Shown here piece by piece: positions 42,960 to 52,085 of a DNA stretch of 64,000 nucleotides. The translations under genes were made by a program, and so were the position numbers. The stretch lies in NCBI RefSeq assembly GCF_041737375.1, contig NZ_JBGSRV010000006.1, positions 124,001 to 188,000 on the forward strand, given 5' to 3'. The notes under the pieces were generated by a model that was not told the DNA's origin, did no database searches, and was given only the letters and a program-made list of their open reading frames with translations. This stretch comes from Vampirovibrio sp041737375. Its GTDB lineage: Bacteria; Cyanobacteriota; Vampirovibrionia; Vampirovibrionales; Vampirovibrionaceae. The stretch's first letter is position 1; every line of letters begins with the position of its first letter.

Positions 42960-44131
42960 GTTTTTTTGGCCCCTATGGGGGCATTTATGTACCAGAGCTG
43001 TTAATGCCAGCCCTGGAAGAACTGGAAGCCGCCTTTTTGAATATTCAAGATGATGCGGATTTTCTGGCGGAATATCAATCGTTGCTGAAGCATTATGCAG
43101 GTCGTCCTACACCGCTGTATGAGGCCAAAAATTTATCTAAATTGTATGGCGCGCGTGTTTTTTTAAAGCGGGAAGACTTGCTGCACGGGGGCGCTCATAA
43201 AACCAACAATGCCATTGGGCAAGCCTTGCTGGCAAAAGCCATGGGGAAAACCCGGCTGATTGCCGAAACCGGGGCTGGTCAACACGGTGTCGCCACGGCC
43301 ATGGCCGGTGCCTTGCTGGGCATGAAAACCGAAGTGTACATGGGCGCCGTAGATATGGAGCGCCAGCAACCCAATGTATTTCGGATGCGGTTGTTGGGGG
43401 CCACGGTTCATGCGGTGGAAACCGGTTCCAAAACCTTGAAGGATGCCATTAATGAGGCCCTTCGAGATTGGGTCAGCAATTTGGGAGATACCTATTACCT
43501 CATTGGCACGGCTGCCGGGCCTCATCCTTACCCCACGCTGGTGCGCTTTTTTCAGCAGGTAATTGGAGAAGAAGCCCATCAGCAAATGCTGGCCCAGGCG
43601 GGTCGATTGCCGGATAAAGTAGTGGCCTGTGTGGGTGGGGGCTCCAATGCCATTGGTATTTTTCAGGGGTTTAGAAATACCTCGGCCCAATTGATTGGGG
43701 TGGAACCCGCTGGTTTGGGCTTGGAGACGCCTCATCACGGGGCGGTTTTGGCCAAGGGAACGCTTGGTTGTTTGCATGGCATGAAAAGTTTGGCGTTGCA
43801 GGATAGGGATGGTCAGGTTCATGAAACCTATAGTATGGCTGCCGGACTGGATTACCCGCTGGTTGGGCCGGAGCATGCCTATATGCAATCCACGGGGGAA
43901 GCCACTTATGTTTCCGCTACCGATGCCGAGGCACTGGCTGCTTTTCATACGCTGGCCAAAGCGGAAGGGATTTTGCCCGCTCTGGAAACCTGCCACGCAT
44001 TGGCGTACGCTGAGGTGCTGGCCAAAACCATGTCTCCCGATCAAATTATTTTAATTAACTTGTCGGGTCGTGGGGATAAAGATCTGCATCAGGTAATGGC
44101 CCAACAGGAGAACGCTCATGTCCACGCTTAA
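42947..44131 (+). CDS. trpB: Tryptophan synthase beta subunit
   Basis: 394 aa PLP enzyme. FFGPYGGIYVPELL at the start, KREDLLHGGAHKTNNAIGQ with the PLP Lys, ETGAGQHGVATAM, CVGGGSNAIGIF and LSGRGDKDL are typical. Joins indole and serine to tryptophan with TrpA. GGAG precedes the ATG, and the gene overlaps trpF and trpA slightly. Confidence 0.97.
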   Translation: MQSLGFFGPYGGIYVPELLMPALEELEAAFLNIQDDADFLAEYQSLLKHYAGRPTPLYEAKNLSKLYGARVFLKREDLLHGGAHKTNNAIGQALLAKAMGKTRLIAETGAGQHGVATAMAGALLGMKTEVYMGAVDMERQQPNVFRMRLLGATVHAVETGSKTLKDAINEALRDWVSNLGDTYYLIGTAAGPHPYPTLVRFFQQVIGEEAHQQMLAQAGRLPDKVVACVGGGSNAIGIFQGFRNTSAQLIGVEPAGLGLETPHHGAVLAKGTLGCLHGMKSLALQDRDGQVHETYSMAAGLDYPLVGPEHAYMQSTGEATYVSATDAEALAAFHTLAKAEGILPALETCHALAYAEVLAKTMSPDQIILINLSGRGDKDLHQVMAQQENAHVHA

Positions 44132-44939
44132 ACTGCAAAATCAGCAGCGTTATGAAAAACGATTCGCGCAATTAAAACAGGAAAACCGGCATGCCATGAT
44201 TCCGTTTATTTTGTTAGGCTGGCCCAACCCGGAAGTTTGTTTGAGCATGATTGATGCCTTTATCGCAGGCGGGGCCAGCGCTTTGGAATTGGGGATTTCT
44301 TTCAGCGATCCGGTGGCGGATGGTCCACTCATTCAGCAAGCGGCCCGTGAAACCATGGATGCTGGCTTTGATGTGGATCAGGCGATTGTATTGATTCGAA
44401 AAATTCGGGAGAAACACCCGGAAACGCCCATCAGTTTACTGGTTTATTACAATTTGGTGTTGGCCCGTGGGGTGGAAAAATTTTGTAGCGATATCGCCGC
44501 CGCAGGCGTGGATGCGCTTTTAATTGCCGACTTGCCGGTGGAGTGCATCGCTGAAATCAAGCCTGCCATAGATGCTTGTGGCCTACAGCTCACTTCTTTA
44601 ATTTCCACCCTCACTGATCAGAGCCGCTTGCCAAGCATTGTTGAACACTCAGGCGGGTTTTTATATGCCGTTTCCCGCTTGGGCGTAACGGGTGTGGAGG
44701 AACGCTATGATTCAGGTCTGGGCGAGTTGTTGAGCCGGGTTCGCGCTTACTCGGATTTACCGGTTTGTGTGGGCTTTGGTATTTCCCAGCGGACGCATGT
44801 GGAGGCCATGGTGAAGCTGGGAGCGGACGGCGTAATTGTAGGCTCTTCCGTGATGTCAAAAATTAAGGCCTTGGCCCCGGCGTATGCCACGGCGTCCATC
44901 GTGTCTTATATTCGGGATCTATCAGCGCCCGTTGTTTAG
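44118..44939 (+). CDS. trpA: Tryptophan synthase alpha subunit
   Basis: 273 aa TIM barrel. ALELGISFSDPVADGPLIQQA carries the catalytic Glu and the second catalytic Asp appears in LLIADLPVE. VSRLGVTGVEERY corresponds to the usual SRAGVTG, and VCVGFGISQRTHV closes the phosphate site. It cleaves indole-glycerol phosphate. Last gene of the operon; it overlaps trpB by 14 bases. Confidence 0.96.
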   Translation: MSTLKLQNQQRYEKRFAQLKQENRHAMIPFILLGWPNPEVCLSMIDAFIAGGASALELGISFSDPVADGPLIQQAARETMDAGFDVDQAIVLIRKIREKHPETPISLLVYYNLVLARGVEKFCSDIAAAGVDALLIADLPVECIAEIKPAIDACGLQLTSLISTLTDQSRLPSIVEHSGGFLYAVSRLGVTGVEERYDSGLGELLSRVRAYSDLPVCVGFGISQRTHVEAMVKLGADGVIVGSSVMSKIKALAPAYATASIVSYIRDLSAPVV

Positions 44940-44961
44940 TGTCATAAAACAATTTACGCTA

Positions 44962-44994
44962 GGAAGCGGGCCAGTGTGTAACCAGCCCGCTTCC
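44962..44994. terminator. Hairpin between converging trpA and beta-helix genes
   Basis: Perfect ten-base stem GGAAGCGGGC (44962-44971) / GCCCGCTTCC (44985-44994) with a 13-base loop. T runs on both sides are weak and displaced, so intrinsic termination is probable but not certain. It may serve both directions. Confidence 0.6.
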
Positions 44995-45014
44995 CAGTGG
45001 TTTGTGAGTGTTTT

Positions 45015-46244
45015 TTATTTACTGGCGGTTGACTGTTGGGGCCCAAAGGCGGAACCATTGACCTGATTGTTGTTATAAACCACATTGGTGCTGCCAGAGG
45101 TATAGCCAATGTATTTTTTATTGGCAATGTTGCTTAGCTTGTTACGGGTAATGGTTAACCCTGCAATATTGCCATTAACTTGGGCAATGGCTGGGTTGCC
45201 CGATGTGTTTGTGATGCCGTTGAAGGTATTGTTATCGAATTTTACGTTTCTTGCGTTTACCTTCACGCCGTTGGCATAAGGTTCTGTACTGAAACGTAAT
45301 CCTTTTCCAGCGTTTGTTATCACGTTATCGGCAACGGTGTAGTTTTCACCCCAGTTGAAGGAACCGGTGGCATTGGTATTGTTATAAATATTCATGGCAA
45401 ATTCTTGAATGTTCTGGAGCTGGTTGCCACGAATTTCGACGTTGTTATAGTTGTTGAGTTCAAGCCCATAATGACTGCCACCATTGATTCGGTTGTTCAG
45501 AATTTTAATGTCTTTGGCCCCAGCCGTTCTGCTTGCGAATTTAATGGAGCCTCTCAGGTTGTAGAACACGTTACTTTGCAGCAAGAAATTTTGAGTGCCG
45601 CCATGCAGGGTATCAGTGGTGGTGGTAGAGAGCTGGTAGATATTGTTAAACAAATTATTCAGCACTTGTGTATTGCGGCTGTTCACGCCCCGAATGGGAT
45701 CCCGCTCATGGGTGGCTACCCGCAGGGCGCTGTTGCCGAAATTGAAAAATCCGTTATTTTTAATGACCACGGTATCGCAAGAACCGAAATAAATGCCCTG
45801 ATCAGACCATACCGGGTCGCTGTTCTTGGTGTAATTCGTGGTGCCGTAAAACTGCATACCTGCCACGGATACATTTTTACTGTAGGTGATGTGCATTAAA
45901 TATTCGCCGCCAGTGGCCGAATTCCAGCCGGGGTTTTTAATGAGCTGGGCTGGGCTGTTCAGGTTGGAGAGAAAATTAACGTTTTGCAGGTTGCGAACGG
46001 TTAACTGGTTGGTTACAAAGTACTTGCCCGGTGCCATGTTTACGGTCCATACCCGGCTTTTGTCTTTTAGGGTGGCCAAATAATTGAGGGCGTTTCTCAA
46101 GTCCGTGGTGGTGGCGCTAGGGGTGCTGCCGGGGGAAATGCCGATGCTTCTGGCGCCCGCGTCGAGCTGGTAAGCAAACGCGCTTTGCTGTACCAACACC
46201 AAACCGACCAGGCAGGCTAATGAAAGGCTGAGAGATTTTTTCAT
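45015..46244 (-). CDS. Exported right-handed beta-helix protein
   Basis: 409 aa from the Met at 46244, with GGAG six bases upstream; a longer frame to 46298 lacks support. The signal peptide ends QQSAFA. The mature part is made of short repeats with Asn ladders (VVIKNNGFFNFG, TQVLNNLFNNIY, IKILNNRI, VEIRGNQLQNI, ITRNKLSNI), typical of pectate-lyase-like parallel beta-helices. These often bind or cut polysaccharides, but no catalytic residue set is identifiable. It lies beside the exopolysaccharide genes. Confidence 0.78.
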   Translation of the reverse strand: MKKSLSLSLACLVGLVLVQQSAFAYQLDAGARSIGISPGSTPSATTTDLRNALNYLATLKDKSRVWTVNMAPGKYFVTNQLTVRNLQNVNFLSNLNSPAQLIKNPGWNSATGGEYLMHITYSKNVSVAGMQFYGTTNYTKNSDPVWSDQGIYFGSCDTVVIKNNGFFNFGNSALRVATHERDPIRGVNSRNTQVLNNLFNNIYQLSTTTTDTLHGGTQNFLLQSNVFYNLRGSIKFASRTAGAKDIKILNNRINGGSHYGLELNNYNNVEIRGNQLQNIQEFAMNIYNNTNATGSFNWGENYTVADNVITNAGKGLRFSTEPYANGVKVNARNVKFDNNTFNGITNTSGNPAIAQVNGNIAGLTITRNKLSNIANKKYIGYTSGSTNVVYNNNQVNGSAFGPQQSTASK

Positions 46245-46680
46245 TGTTGACTCCATCATTGATAATTCGTTGCAAGGCCGGAAGAAGCTGACCCGCAAGC
46301 GAGAGGGGAGGGATCGTTAAGCTACAGATTACTGACAAACCCAGGTGAAAGTTAGATAAAGCCGAGCTTCCATCGACAGTAGGTCACTCATTCCAGTGCG
46401 AAAGTAAATGGGTTCTTTTGTTTTTATAATTGCTGGGGCAATGTGCTGTCAAACTCAGGCATGGAAATTATTTGGCGGGCAATGTGGTCAGATGGGGCTT
46501 CATTTCTGGGCTTAAGGCTATTTTATTTTTTTTGGGCTAAATACTTCAAATCAAGTAGAAAGTCTCTGCCCTATACGCAAACAGCGGAGGTTCCCAACTG
46601 GAAAAAATAATGGAATTTTTGCTGTATTTTAAAAATCCAATAGATTTCATGGCGATAACCTCGTTAAAATTTTAGGGATG
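46245..46680. other. 436-bp gene-free region with a minus strand promoter
   Basis: No protein gene is supportable here. The region holds the 5' leader of the beta-helix gene (about 175 bases) and a good promoter for it. The remainder, next to the kinase gene end, is AT-rich. No riboswitch motif was recognised. Confidence 0.5.
46423..46452 (-). promoter_or_regulatory. Promoter of the beta-helix gene
   Basis: On the minus strand a perfect TTGACA (46447-46452) is followed after 18 bases by TATAAA (46423-46428). It lies about 180 bp upstream of the start at 46244, giving a long untranslated leader. Confidence 0.65.
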
Positions 46681-48825
46681 TTATTTACCGTAGAAGTCTC
46701 TCAGGATAACTCCAAACGGTGTAGACCCCATGCGTTGAATTTTTTGGGCGGCCAGTGCCATATGGGAAGCTTCCGTTTCACCATTGGTCAGCAGTAGCAA
46801 TCCATCCACATAACTGGCCAATATGGCGCAATCGGGTGCTTTTAAAATGGGGGGCGCGCTGATTAAAACCCAGTCATAATCCGTTTTCAGTACATTTAAA
46901 AGCACATCAAAACTTTTGGCGTTTAAAAATTCAAAGGTGCTATCCATAACCAGTCCCGCATTCAGGTATTCTAGCTGGGCATGGAGGCCTGAGGGGGTAA
47001 CTGCTTCGTTGACCAGTTTCAAGACGTCTTGCACTTGTACATCGCTTTTACGATAAAGCAATTCGGAGACGCCATTAATCAGTTCGGGCAAACCCCGTTC
47101 GTAATCCAGGCTGTGATTGAAGGCTTCGTGCAGGCCCGGATGTCGGAAATCGGCATCAATCAACAATACTCGATCGCCCCCTTGAGCCAGACAAATGCCT
47201 AAATTCGCTAAAATAACGGCATGCCCTTTTTCGCCTAAAATTTGGGAAAAAACCAACGCGTTTTTTTGCAACGTATTTTTTCGCATTTTAAGATTGAAGG
47301 CTACATCCTGATAGGCTTGAATTGTCTTCGAATCGAGATCTGGATCGGTGATCTCCAGGCGGGCCCGGCTTCGATAGTAACGCCATTGCTCATGCGTTAG
47401 CCAGGGAATGGAACCGACAATTGGCAAGCCCAAATCCTGTTCGATGGATTCAGGACAAAGCCGCCGGTGCTTGGCCACTGCCTGACCCACCACGGCCACA
47501 GAACTTATAACCAGACCGGAAAGTGCCGCCAGTAAAATAACTTGCCAGCGTACCAGCCCCGTCGGCTTCTGAGGCAAATTGGGCGGGGCAACGACTATCA
47601 GATTTTGATGGGCCATGGCGCTGGGCGCCACGGGAGGGAGGATGACCTTTTGGGTATGAGTTGTTGGGTGCAGTTTTGGTTGTTGAGGGTGGGTTGTTAA
47701 AGCAAGGGTGGCATGGGATGTAGCGGGTTGATGGCTCGCCGGTTTTTGAATTTGATGATATTGCGCCCGCAGTGTTCCCAAACGAGAGCGTAAAGCGGTG
47801 GCCTCGGCATCGGCTAATACCAGTCGGCTTACCAGTTCTGTACGAACTCGATCTTTAATAACACCTGTGGCAGCAGAAGAAGATTGAGGCACATGCCCAA
47901 TGGTTATAATTTGCTGGTCGGTAACTTGTGATTTCAGCGCCTCAATTTTACTTTGCAGCCGAATCATGTCCGGGTTGGTTGGGGCGTACACCAAGGCTTT
48001 GGCGCTGTAGTCCTTTTGTGAGTCATGGAGTTGATCTTGTAGCGTGTTCAGCCTGTGATCCTGGCCTTTGGCAACGGCCTGCATCATACTTTCTAAACTC
48101 GATTTCCCGATTTTTAACTGCTGGCGAATGCGTGTTGATTCCGCCTGTTTTTGCGCCAAATCCGCTTGCGTAATTTTAATTTGTGAATCCAGACTGCTCA
48201 GCTGTTGTGCTTGCCCATCCCGCTCAGCCGGGATTCCTAAATGATTGGACATGCTTTGAGCGGCTGTTATTTTTTGCTGAAGAGCCGCCAAAGCCATATC
48301 GGCCTCATGAGTTTGCTCGGCCAGCATGTTTGAGGGCTGCCCGCCTTCCTTTTTAAAAAGTGGGCCAGCTACCGTTACATAGGATTCCAGATACAAGCGG
48401 GCCAGCTTTTGAGCGCGCAACGGGGTATTGGCTTTGGCTGTCAGCGTGATAAAACCGGTTTCTGGCGTGCGCTTGGCACTCAAGACATTTCCAGAAAAAT
48501 GGCTGATTTTAAGGCCCTTAAGTTCTGTTTTTTCTGTTTGAAGGCGTTGCGCCACCTGATTTAAAACCAGCTCGCTGTTGAGTAATTCTTCCTGATTTTT
48601 ATAAGGGTTTAATACGGATCCAGTGGGCTGATCGCTTAAATCTAACATTATCTTGGCGGTTGACTGATAAGAGGCCTGAAAGCAAGCCCAGTGTAACAGG
48701 CCCGCTGCTATCGCTAATAGTAGGCTGGTTCCTGTAATCCAAAGCCAGTGCCGAGACAGGGCCTTTTGGGCAAAGGCCGCGTCAATTTTTGATTCGCTGT
48801 AATAGGCTTTGTGATCCGATAGCAC
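46681..48825 (-). CDS. Wzc-type chain-length/tyrosine kinase-like protein with degenerate Walker A
   Basis: 714 aa. N-terminal Wzz domain with a first membrane helix (about residues 30-53), a long periplasmic coiled coil, a Pro-rich linker and a second helix near residue 430. The cytoplasmic BY-kinase-like domain has an intact LLIDADFRHPGLHE (Walker A'), but Walker A is LGEKGHA where GEGKST is expected, so the key Lys and Ser/Thr are displaced. There is no C-terminal tyrosine cluster. Kinase activity is doubtful, while the export-regulating role may remain. It lies downstream of the Wza-like gene. Confidence 0.82.
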   Translation of the reverse strand: MLSDHKAYYSESKIDAAFAQKALSRHWLWITGTSLLLAIAAGLLHWACFQASYQSTAKIMLDLSDQPTGSVLNPYKNQEELLNSELVLNQVAQRLQTEKTELKGLKISHFSGNVLSAKRTPETGFITLTAKANTPLRAQKLARLYLESYVTVAGPLFKKEGGQPSNMLAEQTHEADMALAALQQKITAAQSMSNHLGIPAERDGQAQQLSSLDSQIKITQADLAQKQAESTRIRQQLKIGKSSLESMMQAVAKGQDHRLNTLQDQLHDSQKDYSAKALVYAPTNPDMIRLQSKIEALKSQVTDQQIITIGHVPQSSSAATGVIKDRVRTELVSRLVLADAEATALRSRLGTLRAQYHQIQKPASHQPATSHATLALTTHPQQPKLHPTTHTQKVILPPVAPSAMAHQNLIVVAPPNLPQKPTGLVRWQVILLAALSGLVISSVAVVGQAVAKHRRLCPESIEQDLGLPIVGSIPWLTHEQWRYYRSRARLEITDPDLDSKTIQAYQDVAFNLKMRKNTLQKNALVFSQILGEKGHAVILANLGICLAQGGDRVLLIDADFRHPGLHEAFNHSLDYERGLPELINGVSELLYRKSDVQVQDVLKLVNEAVTPSGLHAQLEYLNAGLVMDSTFEFLNAKSFDVLLNVLKTDYDWVLISAPPILKAPDCAILASYVDGLLLLTNGETEASHMALAAQKIQRMGSTPFGVILRDFYGK

Positions 48826-48950
48826 AGCTTATCTCTTCCTTAACCTGAGTGTTGTAAAGTCAGCCAAGCGCTCCATCAATCCGCTACGACATACCCCTTT
48901 CATTTAAACGGTTTCCGGTGGATTCGGTATCGTATGGATGAAGGAATGTC

Positions 48951-50069
48951 TTAATAGTGGTGGATCACGCTTGCGCCTAACAGTCCAAAAAAGTAGGGTT
49001 GGGTCATGCTGCCCAGCAGGCGAAAGCCCCGCTCCAGCCAAGCGGCTTTGGAATCGGGAATATAAACCACGTCTCCCGGCATCAGCGCCATGTTGAATTG
49101 GTTGCGATTCACCACCCAGCGTTTAAACCCGTCTTTGGCATCTGGCCTTTGAATGATGATGGCATCCCGTTTGGACAAGCCCGGTACAAAGCCGCCCGCT
49201 TTGGCAATGGCGGCGTTTAAGGAGTTATGGGTGGGATCCATTTGAATTTCACCTTGCGCTTTGACGGCACCCAGCACAATCACTGGAAAGGTGTCTCTAA
49301 AATAGGTGGAATGGCTGAGTTGCCGGAACGTGATGGCATCCATGGGTGCTGTGGCTTCTGGAACCATCACCGTATCTTCTGGCAACAACCAGATATCTTT
49401 TCCGGTGCCGGTTAAAAAATCCTGCAGGTTAAATGTTTGTTGTTCACCGGTGGAGGTATGACGGATCTGAATATGGGCAATGTCGGCATTGGCCTTAACG
49501 CCGCCTGCTTTACCCAGAACGTTGCTGATGGTGGTTTCTATGCCTTGTTGCACCGTGCTGTTTTCCGGGGTGGGAATGGAGGTTGCCACCCGGTTAAACT
49601 GATAGGTGCCAGGATGTTGCACCGCCCCATTCACATAAATCATGGCGGGCCGCATCGATTCTACGTCAATGCCAATGCGGGGCTCCAGAAGATAAAGCTT
49701 GAACTCTTCGGTCAATAAGGTTTGTAATGCCTGAATGTCTGTGCCGGAAAGCTGATGCTCGCCAAAGGGGTGAATGGTGGCAAACCCATCGGGGCGAATC
49801 GTCACGCTTTGGTTGAACTGATCCAGATCCTGAATTTTGATGCCAATGCGATCGCCCGGCCCCAAGGTATAGCGTGAAGACTGATTGGCCACCCGGCCAC
49901 GCACCAGACTGACGGGCAGCGTTACGCCGCCCAAATCCTGAATGCTCAGGTTGGCTGGTTGATCATTGGCTGCCATTGTAAATGGCATGGTTAACAGGCT
50001 GATGGTTAAGGACATGCCAGCCCAGAACCAGAAGCCATTCAGCTTTTTGGTCACAGTTTCTTTCTCCAA
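48951..50069 (-). CDS. Wza-type polysaccharide export protein
   Basis: 372 aa. Signal peptide (WAGMSLTISLLTMPFTMAA), then the Poly_export domain (YTLGPGDRIGIKIQDLDQFNQ, VTIRPDGFATIHPFGEH) and SLBB-type repeats (IYVNGAVQHPGTYQF; VIVLGAVKAQGEIQM). A hydrophobic C-terminus (PYFFGLLGASVIHHY) follows. There is no lipobox Cys, unlike E. coli Wza. It forms the outer-membrane or periplasmic pore for exopolysaccharide with the following Wzc-like gene. Confidence 0.88.
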   Translation of the reverse strand: MEKETVTKKLNGFWFWAGMSLTISLLTMPFTMAANDQPANLSIQDLGGVTLPVSLVRGRVANQSSRYTLGPGDRIGIKIQDLDQFNQSVTIRPDGFATIHPFGEHQLSGTDIQALQTLLTEEFKLYLLEPRIGIDVESMRPAMIYVNGAVQHPGTYQFNRVATSIPTPENSTVQQGIETTISNVLGKAGGVKANADIAHIQIRHTSTGEQQTFNLQDFLTGTGKDIWLLPEDTVMVPEATAPMDAITFRQLSHSTYFRDTFPVIVLGAVKAQGEIQMDPTHNSLNAAIAKAGGFVPGLSKRDAIIIQRPDAKDGFKRWVVNRNQFNMALMPGDVVYIPDSKAAWLERGFRLLGSMTQPYFFGLLGASVIHHY

Positions 50070-50220
50070 TAGAAATGCCCTTCTAATGGGTATTATGAAA
50101 CCCTGATTCCCGTCACCGATTCCCCCAGATTGAGGATTCCATTTTTGCGAATTGGCGGATTGAAAGCGTTATTTTGGAGAGGCAGCCCATTCATCGGTGC
50201 ATCTCTCCAGTCATCCATGA

Positions 50221-50256
50221 AAAAACCCGCTACTGGTTTAGTCGTAGCGGGTTTTT
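50221..50256 (-). terminator. Terminator after the pirin gene
   Basis: Symmetrical 13-base stem AAAAACCCGCTAC / GTAGCGGGTTTTT with a ten-base loop, located eight bases beyond the pirin stop. The T run makes it functional on either strand. Confidence 0.92.
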
Positions 50257-50263
50257 TTAGAGG

Positions 50264-50998
50264 TTAAACAAGGGGTTGATGGGGTCTTAACTCAAAAAGT
50301 AACACTTGCGAATCCGGCTCCAGCCCGGTCACTCGTAGAGGGTCGCCGTGGTTGGAAAAGCCCAGCGCGTCTCCCGATTCCAGAATTTGATCCGCAATTT
50401 CGACAGCGCCCGTGGCCACATGCAACCAGTAACTCCGCTTGGCATCGAGGTCAAATCCGGCTTCTTGATCTCGATCCAGTTTGGCGAGATAGATGGCCGC
50501 ATCTTGATGGATCAACACCGATTCCGGCGAAGGGTGGCGAGAGGCAATGGGTTGAAACTGCCCCGACTGGCTGAGGGAAAAGGCTTTTTGTTCGTAACCG
50601 GGTTGCAAGCCTTTGCTTTCTGGGGTAATCCAGATTTGAAGCAGGTGTACTTCTTCGGTGGCCGATGGGTTGAATTCACTGTGCAGCACGCCGGTGCCTG
50701 CGGTCATGCGCTGAATTTCCCCGGGTCGAATCATGGAGCCATTACCCAGATTATCCTTATGCTCCAGCTCGCCTTTGAGTACCACGGTGACGATTTCCAT
50801 ATCCCGGTGTCCGTGGGTGGAAAATCCCCCACCGGGCTTGACCCGATCGTCATTAATGACCCGCAAGTCACTAAAATTCATGAACCGAGGCTCATAATAA
50901 TCCCCGAAGGAAAAGGTGTGGAAGCTTTCCAACCAGTCAATCCGGGTATGGCCCCGTTCATGGCGGTTGCGATAAAGGGTGGTGGTGGTTGCGTTCAT
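50264..50998 (-). CDS. Pirin-family bicupin protein
   Basis: 244 aa, the YhhW-type length. The N-terminal cupin has FHTFSFGDYYEPRFMNFSDLRV, GFSTHGHRDMEIVT (metal-binding His, His, Glu) and AGTGVLHSE. Relatives show quercetin dioxygenase activity or act as redox-sensitive regulators. The gene is last in a MarR-DoxX-pirin unit (50-bp gap from DoxX), a context usually linked to electrophile or quinone stress. Confidence 0.9.
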   Translation of the reverse strand: MNATTTTLYRNRHERGHTRIDWLESFHTFSFGDYYEPRFMNFSDLRVINDDRVKPGGGFSTHGHRDMEIVTVVLKGELEHKDNLGNGSMIRPGEIQRMTAGTGVLHSEFNPSATEEVHLLQIWITPESKGLQPGYEQKAFSLSQSGQFQPIASRHPSPESVLIHQDAAIYLAKLDRDQEAGFDLDAKRSYWLHVATGAVEIADQILESGDALGFSNHGDPLRVTGLEPDSQVLLFELRPHQPLV

Positions 50999-51048
50999 GG
51001 GAGGCGTCTCCAGTCTTTTTTTGAGTTTAGAGGGTGGCCTATCTTACG

Positions 51049-51501
51049 TTAGGCCGCCTGTTTGGCGGTTTGCGACTGGCGAGAGAATGTTCTTAGCAGC
51101 CAGTAATCCACTGAAAATTTACCGGGACTGTTCAGCAGAAACAGCAATGAACCTGCCAGATACACGCTTGCCAATTCGCTGGAACCGGTCTGAGCGCCAG
51201 TGGCCACAAAAGGATCGCCGCCGGGAATATGAACCAGACCCAGCGCACCAATCATGGTGCCAAACAGCAGCAGGCTGGCTAGCGGGGTTAGCAGACCTAA
51301 AATCAGGGCGATGCCGCCCAACAGCTCGGAATAAGCGGCGACTGCCTGCAAAATGCCGGGGAGGGCATCACCCATCCAGCCAAAGGCGTTTTGGGCTTTG
51401 GGCAAGCCGTGAAAAATGAAAGCCGCCCCCATCACCACCCGAAAGCCTAACAGGCCCAGCGATGGTAGGGTTTTGGTTTGAAAATAAGGGCTAATATTCA
51501 T
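51049..51501 (-). CDS. DoxX-family membrane protein
   Basis: 150 aa with four hydrophobic segments. LGFRVVMGAAFIFHGLPKAQN, AYSELLGGIALILGLLTPLASL and a third segment match DoxX/DoxD-like quinone-interacting proteins. It is positioned between MarR and pirin genes with 30- and 50-bp gaps, and probably shares their regulation. Confidence 0.87.
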   Translation of the reverse strand: MNISPYFQTKTLPSLGLLGFRVVMGAAFIFHGLPKAQNAFGWMGDALPGILQAVAAYSELLGGIALILGLLTPLASLLLFGTMIGALGLVHIPGGDPFVATGAQTGSSELASVYLAGSLLFLLNSPGKFSVDYWLLRTFSRQSQTAKQAA

Positions 51502-51531
51502 GGGTATCTCCTTTATGAGGTTTTAATGGGT

Positions 51532-51990
51532 TTATAAAAGACCATTGGCTTGCTTGCCCAATTTTTTAAGCAGGTTAATCAGTAAAGTTTTTTCATCTTG
51601 ATCCAGCCCACGGGTGGCTTGCTCTAGCGCTTCCACGTGTTTTTTAAAAAAGCGCTCAATTAAATCCTGCCCAGCTTCGGTCAGGTTCACCAGCCGAATG
51701 CGGCGATCGGTTGCGGATGCTTGGCGCTGAACCAGTCCACGTTTTTCTAGCCGATCAATGGCGGTGGTGATGGAGCCGCTGGTGAGCTGAACTTTTTCGC
51801 CAATTAAATGAATGGGCATTGCGCCTTTGTGCAATAGGGCTTCTAGCGTGGCAAAGTCTGAAAAACAAAGCCCTGAGGATTCAATGCTTTTTAAGTCATG
51901 CGCAGTAATGGCCTGCGTGGCTTTTCGCATCACCGTCCACAGGTGAGCGCTTAGGTAAGGCTCAATTTCAGGGTTGTAGGGCGTTGACAT
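51532..51990 (-). CDS. MarR-family transcriptional regulator
   Basis: 152 aa from the Met at 51990 (MSTPYNPE). The winged-helix region contains LHKGAMPIHLIGEKVQLTSG, ITTAIDRLEKRGLVQRQ and DRRIRLVNLTEAGQDLI. A longer frame to 52059 would run through the palindromic operator, so the shorter start is more plausible. It is first in the MarR-DoxX-pirin operon and probably represses it, releasing on binding a phenolic or electrophilic ligand. Confidence 0.88.
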   Translation of the reverse strand: MSTPYNPEIEPYLSAHLWTVMRKATQAITAHDLKSIESSGLCFSDFATLEALLHKGAMPIHLIGEKVQLTSGSITTAIDRLEKRGLVQRQASATDRRIRLVNLTEAGQDLIERFFKKHVEALEQATRGLDQDEKTLLINLLKKLGKQANGLL

Positions 51991-52014
51991 GGTGACTGCG
52001 CTATTCGTATTTAA

Positions 52015-52026
52015 CTTGATATCAAG
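52015..52026. promoter_or_regulatory. Palindromic operator upstream of MarR
   Basis: A perfect 12-bp palindrome, CTTGATATCAAG, lies 25 bp upstream of the MarR start. A TTGAAA -35-like box (complement at 52035-52040) sits just outside it. Its position and symmetry fit autoregulation of MarR-DoxX-pirin. Confidence 0.65.
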
Positions 52027-52085
52027 ATACTTTATTTCAAGCCAAATAACAACCCCCAAGCGGGCCTATTTTTGAAGCGGATTCT

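Noticed and set aside
43163..44044. 293-codon open frame opposite trpB
   Set aside because: Antisense shadow of a conserved gene; composition is typical of a mirrored frame.
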